Shown in pieces: positions 15,784 to 28,377 of a stretch of 64,000 nt of DNA (its first letter is position 1; every line of letters begins with the position of its first letter). The translations under genes and the position numbers were made by a program. The notes under the pieces were generated by a model, which was given only the letters and a program-made list of their open reading frames with translations, was not told where the DNA came from and did not search any database. This DNA comes from Thermococcus sp. SY098 (lineage in GTDB: Archaea > Methanobacteriota_B > Thermococci > Thermococcales > Thermococcaceae): positions 1,578,760-1,642,759 of the forward strand of contig NZ_CP141821.1 of the NCBI RefSeq assembly GCF_035621495.1. Reading direction: 5' to 3'.

Positions 15784-16772
15784 GAGCGATGGAATGGAGA
15801 GATTACTGGGATCTTATAACAATAATTGCTTTATCCCTGCTCTTGGATTTCCTTATAGCATTTTTCCCAGACAGCTTGCTTAGAAAAGCCTTGGGCTTGG
15901 CATTTGTCCTCTTTTTCCCTGGCTATGTCTTTATAACTGCCCTTTTTCCAAATAGGAAGGAGCTTGACAACCTTGAGCGCTTGGCTTTGAGCTTTGGACT
16001 GAGCATAGCAATCGTTCCCCTTATAGGCCTGGGCTTAAACTACACACCTTGGGGGATAAGGTTAATTCCAATATTGGCCAGCTTAACGATATTCAACTTG
16101 ATATTTGGGATTCTGGCAGTATATAGGAGGGCAAAAGCAATTGATCCCTGGATTCCGAGGATTGACATTGAAATGCTCAAAGAAGAGCTCGAATGGGACA
16201 AAGCAAGCAAATTGGACAAAGCTTTGACAGTGATTTTGGTGATCGCAATAATCTCCTCAATTGCAACTTTAGCTTATGTTATAACCCACCCAAAGCCAGG
16301 GGAAAAGTTCACTGAATTTTACATCCTCGGCCCAAATGGGAAAGCCGCTGATTATCCAACGAAGCTGTTTGTTGGAGAGAACGCAACCGTCATTCTGGGA
16401 ATAGCCAACCACGAATATAGAAACGTCACATACTACGTTGAGGTCTGGCTTGTTAACCTAACCTATGACTTCAACACAAACACCACCCATATATACAACA
16501 TGTACCTCCTCGACCGCTTCAACGTAACTTTGCCCCACAAACCGGTAAACATTGAGGGCAACTGGACTCCACAGTGGGAGATGAACTACACCTTCAGCAT
16601 TGATAAGCCCGGAAAATGGCAGCTCTGGTTTTTGCTCTTTAAAGATAAGGAGCCACCGTTACCGAAGCCAATAAACGGAGATTACGCTCAAACAAATGCA
16701 ACTCAAAGAATTCTCGATGCCATTGATGGGAAAATACTGAGCTTAAAGCTGAACATTGAAGTTAAAAGCTGA
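15780..16772 (+). CDS. DUF1616 membrane protein
   Basis: 330 residues (GTG at 15780, or ATG at 15789). Four N-terminal transmembrane helices carry the conserved DUF1616 phrase LFFPGYVFITALFP and LERLALSFGLSIAIVPLIGL. One more helix follows near residue 150, then an extracellular beta-sandwich rich in N-glycosylation sequons (several N-x-T). DUF1616 proteins are archaeal surface/membrane proteins, often near glycosylation or cell-envelope genes. It ends the operon begun at 14792. Confidence 0.88.
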   Translation: MRAMEWRDYWDLITIIALSLLLDFLIAFFPDSLLRKALGLAFVLFFPGYVFITALFPNRKELDNLERLALSFGLSIAIVPLIGLGLNYTPWGIRLIPILASLTIFNLIFGILAVYRRAKAIDPWIPRIDIEMLKEELEWDKASKLDKALTVILVIAIISSIATLAYVITHPKPGEKFTEFYILGPNGKAADYPTKLFVGENATVILGIANHEYRNVTYYVEVWLVNLTYDFNTNTTHIYNMYLLDRFNVTLPHKPVNIEGNWTPQWEMNYTFSIDKPGKWQLWFLLFKDKEPPLPKPINGDYAQTNATQRILDAIDGKILSLKLNIEVKS

Positions 16773-16870
16773 TCGCTTTTTCCTAATTCACTTATCGTTG
16801 CTAATTACGAAAGACTTTTATATTTTATATTTCTAATATTAATTGTAAATTTCCAAAGAGGTGGAGTTGT

Positions 16871-17470
16871 ATGAAAAAGCTTCTGCTGATAGTACTGGTG
16901 GCTGGAATACTTATAGGAGCAGCAGGAATCCAAGTGGGAAATGCTGTCTTCAGTGACAAGAGCATTTCGGAAGGTAATGAAATGTCCACAGGAGAGTTTG
17001 ATATAGGTATAAGCAAAGATGGAAGCAGATTTTACAATGATCTGAAGCTTTTCGAGTTCTCCAACTTGAAGCCAGGCGACTACAGGGAATTTGTCTTCTA
17101 CATAAAGAACAGAGGGGATATAGAGGTCTCGAGGATTGTCATCTCCTTTAACGTTGAAGACTTGGAAAATGGAAAGCTGACTGCTGCGGAATCTCTTGTT
17201 GACAACACCACGGATATTGGTGAACTAAGCAGAAACATTATCATAGCAAAGCTCTCAGTGACAAGGAACAATCAAACGTACTCACTGGATAACTATGTTG
17301 GAAAAACGCTGAAGGAAATCAGCGGCAAGCAAATACTTCTCCTCAAAGATCTCTTAAAACCCAGGGAGAATGTTAAAGTCACAGTTGGCTTTAAGCTCAA
17401 AGATGATGCTGGAAATGAGTGCCAGACAGATACTGCAAAAATAACACTGAACATATATGCCGAGCAGTGA
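16871..17470 (+). CDS. TasA/camelysin (CalY)-like secreted protein
   Basis: 199 residues. A signal peptide (KKLLLIVLVAGILIGAAG) is followed by AVFSDKSISEGNEMSTGEFD, the hallmark start of the TasA/CalY/SipW-associated family. A beta-sandwich with FSNLKPGDYREFVFYIKNRG comes next. Bacterial TasA and the archaeal relatives form secreted fibres or matrix proteins. Start supported by GAGGTGG. A TATA-like stretch lies at about 16808-16823, so it has its own promoter. No sipW-type signal peptidase is in the window. Confidence 0.82.
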   Translation: MKKLLLIVLVAGILIGAAGIQVGNAVFSDKSISEGNEMSTGEFDIGISKDGSRFYNDLKLFEFSNLKPGDYREFVFYIKNRGDIEVSRIVISFNVEDLENGKLTAAESLVDNTTDIGELSRNIIIAKLSVTRNNQTYSLDNYVGKTLKEISGKQILLLKDLLKPRENVKVTVGFKLKDDAGNECQTDTAKITLNIYAEQ

Positions 17471-17510
17471 GTTTTTAAACTACTTCCCCTTTTCTCTTTT
17501 GGTGTCCGCA

Positions 17511-18308
17511 ATGCTCGGTATAATATTTGACATGGATGGGGTAATTTATAGGGGAAACACTCCAATTGAAGGGGCAAAAGAGGTGATTGACTACTTAAAA
17601 TCGAGAAACGTTCCTTTTGTATTTCTCACCAATAACTCAACAAAAAATGCAGAGATGTATAGAGAAAAACTCCTAAATCTGGGGATTGATGTTGAAGAAG
17701 ATCGGATAATAACTTCAGGTTATGCAACCGCCCGCTATCTGCAGAAGCACTTCAAGAGAGGAAAGGTTTTTGTAATCGGGGGAAAAGGGCTTGTTGAAGA
17801 AATCAAGAACATCAGCTGGGAGATTATGAGCGTTGAAGAGGCTAAGGAAAGATGGAGAGAAATAGATTATGTCGTTGTGGGACTTGACACGAAACTGACT
17901 TATGAGAAACTAAAGTATGGAACCTTAGCAATTAGGAATGGTTCAAAGTTCATTGGAACGAACCCAGATACAACTTATCCTGGAGAGGAAGGTATTCTGC
18001 CAGGAGCCGGCTCAATTCTTGCAGCGTTAAAAGCGTCAACGGATGTTGAGCCCTTAGTAATTGGGAAACCCAATGAGCCTGTTTTTGAAGTTGTCAAAGA
18101 GAAGCTCACTGCAGATGAGATCTGGGTTGTTGGTGACAGATTGGATACAGATATAGCATTTGCAAAAAGAATAGGGGCAAAAGCGATAATGGTCTTAACT
18201 GGTGTAAACACACTGAAGGACATTGAGAAAAGTGAGATAAAGCCTGATCTGGTTTTGCCCAGCATAAAAGAACTTCTGGAATATTTAAAAGTCCATGCCG
18301 ATGATTAG
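17511..18308 (+). CDS. HAD-IIA (NagD-like) phosphatase
   Basis: 265 residues from the ATG at 17511; the longer frame runs into the previous gene. Motif I MLGIIFDMDGVIYRG (nucleophile Asp, acid Asp), motif II VFLTNNSTKNAEMY, motif III Lys in IGKPNEPVFEVV, motif IV WVVGDRLDTDIAFAKRIG. The C2-type cap lies between motifs II and III. Members dephosphorylate small molecules such as sugar phosphates or 4-nitrophenyl phosphate; the natural substrate is unknown. Confidence 0.92.
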   Translation: MLGIIFDMDGVIYRGNTPIEGAKEVIDYLKSRNVPFVFLTNNSTKNAEMYREKLLNLGIDVEEDRIITSGYATARYLQKHFKRGKVFVIGGKGLVEEIKNISWEIMSVEEAKERWREIDYVVVGLDTKLTYEKLKYGTLAIRNGSKFIGTNPDTTYPGEEGILPGAGSILAALKASTDVEPLVIGKPNEPVFEVVKEKLTADEIWVVGDRLDTDIAFAKRIGAKAIMVLTGVNTLKDIEKSEIKPDLVLPSIKELLEYLKVHADD

Positions 18309-18352
18309 ATATTTAACCTTGGGTTCCAAATACATGAGTGAGGGATTTCATC

Positions 18353-18916
18353 ATGGAGAGATTTGAAATTGACAAGGAGGTTGAAGAGAAGGTTAATCAA
18401 ATCTTACAGAAGCTTATCAAGCTTCCTCTCGAGAAAATACTTAGCTATGCATTAAAGGGTGAGGAAGATGCCATACAGCTTTATAAATTTCTATCACAGC
18501 ACATAGAGGAACCACATGCGAAGATGAAGTTTGAACAGTTCATTAAAATAGAGTCAGGGCATAAGAAGAAAATTCGCAAAGTATTTGAGGATCTGTTTCC
18601 GGGCGTTGAACCATCCGAGGTACCACTTCCCTCTTGGGTTGAGGTGTCATCACGAGATGTTAGAAAGGACATCAAAACGGCAGAGGACTACCTCAGCATT
18701 TTGAAGGTTGCAATAAGCTCTGAAAAACTTGCCGAAAAAATGTATCGATTTGTTGCCCAAGCTCTCAGCAAAGAGTACGCCGATGTCTTCACTTCACTTG
18801 CTAAAGATGAAAAGCAGCATTACGATTTTCTGGTTAACCAGTATCTCTTTTATAAGCGTGCCAAAGCTGAAGAGGATATGCATGAGATAATAAATAAGCT
18901 GCTTGGAAAGGAGTAG
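18353..18916 (+). CDS. Ferritin-like di-iron protein (rubrerythrin-like, no rubredoxin)
   Basis: 187 residues from the ATG at 18353 after GAGGGAT. Two four-helix-bundle halves carry metal-ligand patterns: ALKGEEDAIQLYKFL with E-x-x-H (FIKIESGHKKK), and SSEKLAEKMYRFV with AKDEKQHYDFLV. This arrangement matches the rubrerythrin/ferritin-like superfamily, which reduces peroxide or handles iron. There is no C-terminal Cys4 rubredoxin domain. The next gene is a related shorter protein 6 bases downstream. Confidence 0.85.
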   Translation: MERFEIDKEVEEKVNQILQKLIKLPLEKILSYALKGEEDAIQLYKFLSQHIEEPHAKMKFEQFIKIESGHKKKIRKVFEDLFPGVEPSEVPLPSWVEVSSRDVRKDIKTAEDYLSILKVAISSEKLAEKMYRFVAQALSKEYADVFTSLAKDEKQHYDFLVNQYLFYKRAKAEEDMHEIINKLLGKE

Positions 18917-18922
18917 ATACAG

Positions 18923-19363
18923 ATGAAAGTTCAGAAGCTCCTTGAGAAGATCGCTTGGCAGGAGAATGAACTCTACAACCTGTACAAGCTCGGTGAAACC
19001 TTTGCAGTTCATGAAACACCACAGCTGGCTGAGCATTTTAACTGGTTAGCGAGTGAAGAGCTCAGGCACAGAAATACTGTGCAAACATTCATCAAAGAAA
19101 AAACGCTGGAAAACAGTGCGGTTATTGATCACTTGGATGCATTAAGTCTTGAGCCCTACTTAACCGATGAAAGGGTTGAGCCAGAGGACTTGGAGGATCT
19201 CATTCTTGAAGCCCTCATCAGAGAAAAGCATAGTTATGAGCTCTATCAAAAGCTCAGCGAAATATTGAAGGGTTCCCTCTCTCAGATCTTCAGGATGATG
19301 AGTCAAGAAGAGCTTAAGCATGCTTACAGGCTAAAGATAATATACGAAGCTGTTCACAAATAA
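18923..19363 (+). CDS. Ferritin-like protein
   Basis: 146 residues. Helical repeats with Glu and ExxH patterns: AWQENELYNLYKLGE, ASEELRHRNTVQ, LIREKHSYELYQKLS and MSQEELKHAYRLK. These provide a plausible di-iron site. It follows the 187-residue ferritin-like protein by 6 bases and is likely co-transcribed with it, suggesting a joint role in oxidative stress or iron handling. Confidence 0.8.
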   Translation: MKVQKLLEKIAWQENELYNLYKLGETFAVHETPQLAEHFNWLASEELRHRNTVQTFIKEKTLENSAVIDHLDALSLEPYLTDERVEPEDLEDLILEALIREKHSYELYQKLSEILKGSLSQIFRMMSQEELKHAYRLKIIYEAVHK

Positions 19364-19531
19364 TGGATAAATTATCCGACATATCCCTTTTTCTACCCAT
19401 CCCTTTTACGACAGAGTGCCAGCATAATATTTGTCATCTTGGCGAACCAAACATGGGCAAGGTATATTTACCCCGATTCCCTAATCCATAGCACTGATAT
19501 TTCTACTAATACACATAATAACGCTAAATAA

Positions 19532-22678
<3,147 letters not shown>

Positions 22679-22783
22679 TTTTTACTTTTATTTTTAGGGA
22701 TTGCTATGATTTTTACAAAAATTTGTAAACGCTGAATTTTTAAATGGCTTGTGCGATTCTACATTTATCAAGGAGGTGGCAAT

Positions 22784-23245
22784 ATGGATAAGGTTTACCT
22801 CACATGGTGGCAGGTTGATAGGGCAATATTCTCACTGGCTGATAAGCTTAGGGAGTACAAGCCTGATGTCATTGTTGGAATAGCGAGAGGAGGTTTAATA
22901 CCAGCAGTGAGGTTGAGCCATATTTTGGGGGATATAGAGCTCAAAGTCATAGACGTGAAGTTCTACACCGATATCGGCGAACATGCAGAGATGCCAAAAG
23001 TGGTAATTCCAATACACGGGGACTTAAAAGGCAAGAGGGTTGTTATTGTGGATGACGTCAGCGACACAGGGAAAACGCTGGAAGTTGTTATAAACGAGGT
23101 TAAGAAGCTGGGGGCAAAGGAAATAAAGGTTGCATGTTTAGCTATGAAGCCTTGGACTTCAGTTGTGCCCGATTTTTACGTGTTTAGAACTGACAAGTGG
23201 ATAGTCTTCCCATGGGAAGAGTTCCCGGTGGTGGTGCGGGAATGA
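22784..23245 (+). CDS. Purine (xanthine/guanine-type) phosphoribosyltransferase
   Basis: 153 residues from the ATG at 22784 after AAGGAGGT; the frame to 22751 is not needed. The PRPP-binding motif [17 protein letters not shown] is near residue 90 and [16 protein letters not shown] is near residue 30. These mark a type I phosphoribosyltransferase of the archaeal Gpt/Hpt type, which salvages 6-oxopurines. The C-terminus overlaps the start of thpR by 4 bases, so the two are co-translated. A TATA-like TTTTTAAATGG lies at about 22736-22746. Confidence 0.88.
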   Translation: MDKVYLTWWQVDRAIFSLADKLREYKPDVIVGIARGGLIPAVRLSHILGDIELKVIDVKFYTDIGEHAEMPKVVIPIHGDLKGKRVVIVDDVSDTGKTLEVVINEVKKLGAKEIKVACLAMKPWTSVVPDFYVFRTDKWIVFPWEEFPVVVRE

Positions 23246-23799
23246 GGGCATTCATAGCCATTGACATAAGCGACAACGTTAGAGAAAAGCTTGTTCAAGC
23301 TCAGGATAAAATTGCAAGAACAAAGGCTGCCAAGATAAAGTTTGTTGAGCCTGAAAATCTTCACATTACCCTTAAATTTCTGGGGGAAATAAGTGAAGAG
23401 CAGGCTGAGGAAATAAAGGAAATTCTCCAGAAAATAGCGGCAAAATACAAAAAGCATGATGTCAGAGTCAAAGGAATTGGTGTGTTCCCAAACCCCAACT
23501 ACATTAGGGTAATTTGGGCTGGTGTTGAAGGAGATGAAATTATAAAGAGCATAGCCAGCGACATAGAAAGAGAACTGAGAAAGCTCGGCTTTAAAAAGGA
23601 TAAGGACTTCGTTGCTCATGTGACAATAGGAAGGGTGAAGTTTGTTAAGGACAAGCTTGAGCTTGCCGTTGTTTTAAAGGAGCTGGCAAATGAAGATTTT
23701 GGAGTCTTTACTATTGATGCAATTGAGCTGAAGAAAAGCACCTTAACCCCAAAAGGTCCAATTTATGAAACATTGGCAAGGTTTGAGCTTAAGGATTAG
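23242..23799 (+). CDS. thpR: RNA 2',3'-cyclic phosphodiesterase (2H family)
   Basis: 185 residues from the ATG at 23242 inside the end of the previous gene. The two catalytic H-x-T motifs are HITLKFLG near residue 40 and HVTIGRVKF near residue 127, at the spacing expected for ThpR/LigT. The enzyme opens 2',3'-cyclic phosphates on RNA ends and can ligate tRNA halves in vitro. Context with a phosphoribosyltransferase and a nearby cca gene suggests RNA and nucleotide maintenance. Converges with the ATPase gene on the other strand. Confidence 0.93.
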   Translation: MRAFIAIDISDNVREKLVQAQDKIARTKAAKIKFVEPENLHITLKFLGEISEEQAEEIKEILQKIAAKYKKHDVRVKGIGVFPNPNYIRVIWAGVEGDEIIKSIASDIERELRKLGFKKDKDFVAHVTIGRVKFVKDKLELAVVLKELANEDFGVFTIDAIELKKSTLTPKGPIYETLARFELKD

Positions 23800-25085
23800 A
23801 GCTGGACTAAGAACAGGGGCACAGGGATTATTGCGAGGTTTCTCTCTTCAATGAAGTCAAGCTTACCTTTTGATAAAAGAATCTTGTTTTTTATTCCCAC
23901 CCTTGGGAAATCACTCGGCTTAACTTTATTTTGCCATTTCACTTCAATGCCAAAATCTCTTGTTACAAAGTCAACTTCCTTTGTATTATGGAAGAAATAT
24001 GTATCAAAGTTCCTTTTTATGTGCTCTCCCACAATTCCCTCTACTTTTTTTGCAATTTCAACCTCTATTCCAAATTTCCTTGAAAATGTTTCTAAGATTA
24101 GTGGATCCAAAAAGTAGAACTTTCTTTCTTTTCTGAAAAGCGGTGTCATTAAGTTTGGCTTTGTTTGGAAGTAGTTCCTCCCAATGAAGAGCTCCTCAAA
24201 TATTTCCAAATACTCCCTGACAGTTACATGCGAACCTATTTCCATTTCTTTTGAAAGTGCATTTAGAGAAAATTTCTCTCCATATCTCTTTAAAATGCCC
24301 AAAATTATTGAAAGTGCTATCCTTTCACTTCTCCCCAGCTTTGTAACGTCAAATATAGTGGCATTGTAAATTATCTCATATGTATTCGGGCTTATTTCAC
24401 CACCTTCAAGGAGCTCAAATATAGATTTCGGGTAACCTCCGGATGATAGATAAAAATAGAACGCTTCAAAGAGCTCGTCCATAAAGGGATACAACCTTAA
24501 GGCATTTTCATAAAATGCCTTGGGATAGTTCTCTAATGTTATCTTTCCCAGTTCTTTTTTAAGCTTTGGATTTAATAGCTCAACCACCTGTCTAAAGCTC
24601 AATGGCAGGAATTCTTCAACCTTTATTGGTCTTCCGGGAAAGCTTTCCTTTTTCAAGCCGAGGGATGAGGAGCCAGTTATGTAAAGGGTGGTATCCTTCT
24701 TTAGAGGAGAATCAAGGAAAAATTTTATCGCCCTTTCCCAGCCTTCAACAAACGTTACCTCATCGAGGAACACAAACTTCTCTCCCCTCTGCATCCTTGA
24801 GAAAAACCTTAAAATATCAACTATGTCCCTATAATCTTTGAACAAATCACAAGAGAAGTAGAGAATACTCCTTGGACTGATTCCTTTTTCAATGAGATCG
24901 AGGATTGTAAGCTTTAAATATGTGGTCTTTCCAACTTGCCTTGGACCAACAATTATTTTGTTCCTATTTTCGAATGTGTATCTTATAGGATTTTTCTTTG
25001 ATAAAGCTTCCTTAACTTTTTCATCTTCATAAATAGCTTTTTTATTTTGCCACCATGGGTTTTGAAATCCTATCAGCTCTTCCAT
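23796..25085 (-). CDS. Archaeal AAA ATPase with DUF4143 nuclease-like tail
   Basis: 429 residues. Walker [15 protein letters not shown] near residue 46, Walker [14 protein letters not shown] near residue 105, sensor LYITGSSSL, a winged-helix region ([20 protein letters not shown]), and a C-terminal domain. The tail has [15 protein letters not shown], the D...E-x-K pattern of PD-(D/E)xK nucleases. Such ATPases are frequent, variable and horizontally moved in archaea; function is unproven. Its promoter has a 9-bp palindrome around the TATA box (25107-25140). Confidence 0.88.
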   Translation of the reverse strand: MEELIGFQNPWWQNKKAIYEDEKVKEALSKKNPIRYTFENRNKIIVGPRQVGKTTYLKLTILDLIEKGISPRSILYFSCDLFKDYRDIVDILRFFSRMQRGEKFVFLDEVTFVEGWERAIKFFLDSPLKKDTTLYITGSSSLGLKKESFPGRPIKVEEFLPLSFRQVVELLNPKLKKELGKITLENYPKAFYENALRLYPFMDELFEAFYFYLSSGGYPKSIFELLEGGEISPNTYEIIYNATIFDVTKLGRSERIALSIILGILKRYGEKFSLNALSKEMEIGSHVTVREYLEIFEELFIGRNYFQTKPNLMTPLFRKERKFYFLDPLILETFSRKFGIEVEIAKKVEGIVGEHIKRNFDTYFFHNTKEVDFVTRDFGIEVKWQNKVKPSDFPRVGIKNKILLSKGKLDFIEERNLAIIPVPLFLVQL

Positions 25086-25106
25086 TTTTAGTCACAATTG
25101 ACATTA

Positions 25107-25140
25107 TAGTATCAAGTAATATATAAATATTTTGATACTA
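25107..25140 (-). promoter_or_regulatory. Palindromic operator around the ATPase promoter
   Basis: TAGTATCAA (25107-25115) and TTGATACTA (25132-25140) are perfect inverted 9-mers separated by 16 bases. The spacer holds the TATA-like ATATATAAAT. A regulator dimer bound here would cover the TATA box. The ATPase start at 25085 is about 30 bases downstream, giving a very short leader. Confidence 0.7.
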
Positions 25141-25222
25141 AAATATCAAACCTGAATATAAAGACATAACCTTAAAGACTTTAAAAAAGATTGCAGAGAT
25201 AGAGAATAAGGGTGAAGCCGGA

Positions 25223-26581
25223 ATGGAAGAACTTTTAGACCAAGTTCTTAAGGAAATCAAGCCAAGCGAGGAGGAAAGGGAACTTGTTGAGAGGGTAAAG
25301 GGGGAAGTTAAGGGTATTGCAAAAGAGATAATTGCTGTCTTTGAGTATAATGTTGAGCCGTATTTTGTTGGTTCTTTGGCCAAGGATACATACCTATCTG
25401 GAGATCACGATATTGACCTCTTTTTGGCTTTCCCTCTTGAAGTTCCATTGGGTGAGCTGAGAGAGAAAGGTTTAGAGCTTGCAAAGGCTATTGGGGAAAA
25501 GCTTGGGAAATATGAGATCGCCTATGCTGAACATCCATATGTTAGAGCGTTTTATAGGGGATTTAAAGTTGATTTGGTGCCATGTTATAGTGTAAGGAAC
25601 TGGAGGGATGTGAGGACAGCAGTTGACCGCTCAATACTCCACACGGAATGGGTTTTGAGGCATTTAAATGGCAGAAATGATGAAGTTAGACTTTTGAAGA
25701 GGTTCTTTAAAGGTATTGATGTTTATGGCAGCGAGATCTATGTTAAGGGATTTTCGGGCTATCTCACCGAACTTTTGATAATAAAATACGGCTCATTTCT
25801 TGAGGTTCTTGAGAATCATGACTTCATGCTCAGGCAAAAGATCATTGACTTGGAAGGCTGGCTGAAGAAAGAGCCGGAAGTGGCAATGAAAACTGTAAAG
25901 CGGGAGGCTGATGCTGATGTTCCCTTAATAATAATTGACCCAGTTGATCCAAGAAGAAACGTTGCTTCAGCTTTAAGCTGGGAAAGATTTGGAATTTTCT
26001 ACTTCAAAGCCAAGCAGTTTTTAGAGAAACCTTCAAGGAATTTCTTTTTCCCAAGGCAGAAGCAGAAGAGGGACTACAAAAAGCTTTTGAGAGAAAAAGG
26101 AACAAAGCTTGTAACTCTGCTCTTTGAGAAGCCGGACTTAATCGATGATCTGCTTTTGCCCCAGCTTGAAAAAAGCGCAAAAGGGTTTATGAAAGCCTTA
26201 GAGCTTCGAGGCTTTAAAGTATTTGAGGCTCACTGGGGCTACAAAAATAAAGCCTTCATAATGCTCGAAGTTGACAGAACTGAAAAGCCAAGAATTGAAA
26301 TTAAACCCGGTCCGGAGTTCTTTACGGAGAGGGGGCTGAGGTTTTACTCAAAGAATCAAAAAGTTTGGATTCGTGGAAAGCGTTTATATTCAGAGAAGGT
26401 GGTAAGGGAGAGTATAGTTGATGTTATCAGAGATCTTTTGGAAAAGAACCAAGTTTCTCTTGGAAAGCAGGTTAGGGAGCATATAATGCAAGCAGACATC
26501 TTAATTAACTTCGTCCCTCCAGAGCTAAGCGATGAGGCGTATCTGTTCTTAAGCAGGGAAAAATGGAATTTAAAAGGCTAA
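25223..26581 (+). CDS. cca: Archaeal CCA-adding enzyme (tRNA nucleotidyltransferase)
   Basis: 452 residues, the usual length of the class I archaeal enzyme. FVGSLAKDTYLSGDHDIDLF near residue 50 holds the G-S and D-x-D catalytic site of the polymerase-beta-like head, with a further Asp in GFKVDLVPCYSV. The remaining domains (neck, body, tail) follow the family. It repairs or completes the tRNA 3' CCA end. The ATG at 25223 is 85 bases past the palindrome of the divergent ATPase. Confidence 0.96.
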   Translation: MEELLDQVLKEIKPSEEERELVERVKGEVKGIAKEIIAVFEYNVEPYFVGSLAKDTYLSGDHDIDLFLAFPLEVPLGELREKGLELAKAIGEKLGKYEIAYAEHPYVRAFYRGFKVDLVPCYSVRNWRDVRTAVDRSILHTEWVLRHLNGRNDEVRLLKRFFKGIDVYGSEIYVKGFSGYLTELLIIKYGSFLEVLENHDFMLRQKIIDLEGWLKKEPEVAMKTVKREADADVPLIIIDPVDPRRNVASALSWERFGIFYFKAKQFLEKPSRNFFFPRQKQKRDYKKLLREKGTKLVTLLFEKPDLIDDLLLPQLEKSAKGFMKALELRGFKVFEAHWGYKNKAFIMLEVDRTEKPRIEIKPGPEFFTERGLRFYSKNQKVWIRGKRLYSEKVVRESIVDVIRDLLEKNQVSLGKQVREHIMQADILINFVPPELSDEAYLFLSREKWNLKG

Positions 26582-28368
26582 ACACCTCTATGCTCACACC
26601 ATTCTCTGTTCTCCCATCTCCCATGAACTTCCCCCGGAATGTGTCCTGTATCGGCAACTGCCTGTTTTAAGTCGTATAAACTTTCTATTGCACTCCTAAT
26701 GTCCCTTGGCAGATCCTCCTTTCCAGCATATAACGCTGCTCTCGTGACGACGTTGTACCTGCTGTTGGGGACTTCACTTTTAAGCGAGGCAAACCATGCT
26801 TCTTCGCTTGTCTCCCAACCTTCCAGTCCCTTCATTCTGAACAGATCATAATCGTAGTAGAGCTGTGGAAATGCTAATAGCTTCATGTATTCAAGCAGTA
26901 AGAAGTTCGCTCTTTCACTGTTTTCTTCCATGTAAAGCTCTATCAGCTCAATCAGGGCTTTGCTTATGGCTATAACGTTTCCAAAGGTTACCCTTGTGTC
27001 TATGTTCTCCCAGAATCTTGGGCATGAGTGATTTGCCAGGAGCATTATGTAGTAAATCCTTCCAAGCTTCAAGGTGAGGGCGGGATCTGCATTCTTCACT
27101 GGTTCGGTCACATAGTCAACGCTTGTGTCCATGTCGAAGTACTCATAGTGCTCACGGAAGAATATTCTGGCATATCTAATTAAGAACTCTTTTATGCTGT
27201 TGCTATCAGCATCTGAATACTTTTTAATCAGATCCATCACTCCAAAGCGAACTGCCCTGTTGAGCTCGCGGAAGAGCTTTGTAAATGCAAACTTCCAGAG
27301 CTGGGAGACCTTTTTCCCCCTATACCACCGGTGTATTACTCTGTTATCCTCTCTCCTGACCCCTGTCCATCTCATATCCCCTGTTCTCCCATCTATGCTC
27401 AGATCATAGTAATCGCTCCAGCTTGAGTAGTCCTTAACATTGATCTTAAACTGCTCACTGCACTCACCGTGGAGGCATCTGTATCTCCCGCTCACCTTCT
27501 TCCTAACGAATTCAACTGCATTCACAGCCTCAACACCTCTCTCTTCAAGCCCCCTGATCCATTTTAGGAACTTGTCAAGCTGCTGTGGATTGCTGAGCAA
27601 AGCCTCTAAGTCGCTCGAGAGGAACACCAGATAGGGAATGCCGCTGTTTTCTTTAAAGACATCAATTCTCCCTTCAGAAACCGCTCTTATAAGGCCCTCA
27701 GCGTCTAAGGTGTTGAACGCAAAGGCATCGCTCAGCTGGTGATCCCTGCCGAACACAAAGGCGGTTTTCCCATCGCACTTGTATGTGTTGCATGAGAATT
27801 TGGCTTGGGGTATGTTCAAACCTATGAACTGCCTCTCATCAAGTAGAAATACAATCTTTTTTTCAGTTGCTTCGGTAATGATTCCTGCGGTTTTCCTTGT
27901 TATGACATTTTCAGGAAGCCAGAATCCGACAATGCTTTTGTCTCTTATAAAAGGCTCATAAAAGTCAAAGGAAATCTTGGCTAAAATCTCCTGCTCAAAA
28001 ATACTCAAATGCGGCATTATCGGGTGAAATGGCACTGTGGGAACAACTTCAACATGAGTTTGAAGGGTCTCTACAATCTGGGAGTAAATCTTCGGCTTGT
28101 GCTCCAGTATCATGTAAAGTGTGAAGGGCTCAAAGTCAACACTTACGCTGTTTTTTCTAAGCAGTAAAAGCGTATCGTCAACATATTCGTAGGCTTTAAT
28201 GACCGCCCTTGTCCAGTTTCTCCCTTTGAATTCTATGTCCCTGATCTCCAGTGAGACAGGGCTTAATCTTTCGGAGTATTTTATTGGATCCCATCCAGAG
28301 CCGTCGTGAATGTAGATTATATCCCCCGGCTGGTATGCGTGAAAGTGATAGCCGAATTTTTGGAACAT
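26578..28368 (-). CDS. GH57-family glycoside hydrolase-like protein
   Basis: 596 residues. GH57 motifs: HFHAYQPGD at residue 8, PFHPIMPH near 113, GFWLPENV with the likely nucleophile Glu153, and FGRDHQLSDAFAF as candidate for the acid Asp motif. A long helical C-terminal part ends in HIPGEVHGRWENREWCEH. This belongs to an archaeal GH57 group of unknown specificity, clearly different from the branching enzyme at 47153. Substrate may be an alpha-glucan but cannot be read from sequence. The next upstream genes are a small protein and a KaiC-like ATPase, same strand. Confidence 0.85.
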   Translation of the reverse strand: MFQKFGYHFHAYQPGDIIYIHDGSGWDPIKYSERLSPVSLEIRDIEFKGRNWTRAVIKAYEYVDDTLLLLRKNSVSVDFEPFTLYMILEHKPKIYSQIVETLQTHVEVVPTVPFHPIMPHLSIFEQEILAKISFDFYEPFIRDKSIVGFWLPENVITRKTAGIITEATEKKIVFLLDERQFIGLNIPQAKFSCNTYKCDGKTAFVFGRDHQLSDAFAFNTLDAEGLIRAVSEGRIDVFKENSGIPYLVFLSSDLEALLSNPQQLDKFLKWIRGLEERGVEAVNAVEFVRKKVSGRYRCLHGECSEQFKINVKDYSSWSDYYDLSIDGRTGDMRWTGVRREDNRVIHRWYRGKKVSQLWKFAFTKLFRELNRAVRFGVMDLIKKYSDADSNSIKEFLIRYARIFFREHYEYFDMDTSVDYVTEPVKNADPALTLKLGRIYYIMLLANHSCPRFWENIDTRVTFGNVIAISKALIELIELYMEENSERANFLLLEYMKLLAFPQLYYDYDLFRMKGLEGWETSEEAWFASLKSEVPNSRYNVVTRAALYAGKEDLPRDIRSAIESLYDLKQAVADTGHIPGEVHGRWENREWCEHRGV

Positions 28369-28377
28369 GATACCACC

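Noticed and set aside
18794-19036. Minus-strand ORFs over the ferritin-like genes
   Set aside because: Shadows of well-supported plus-strand genes, without ribosome sites or motifs.
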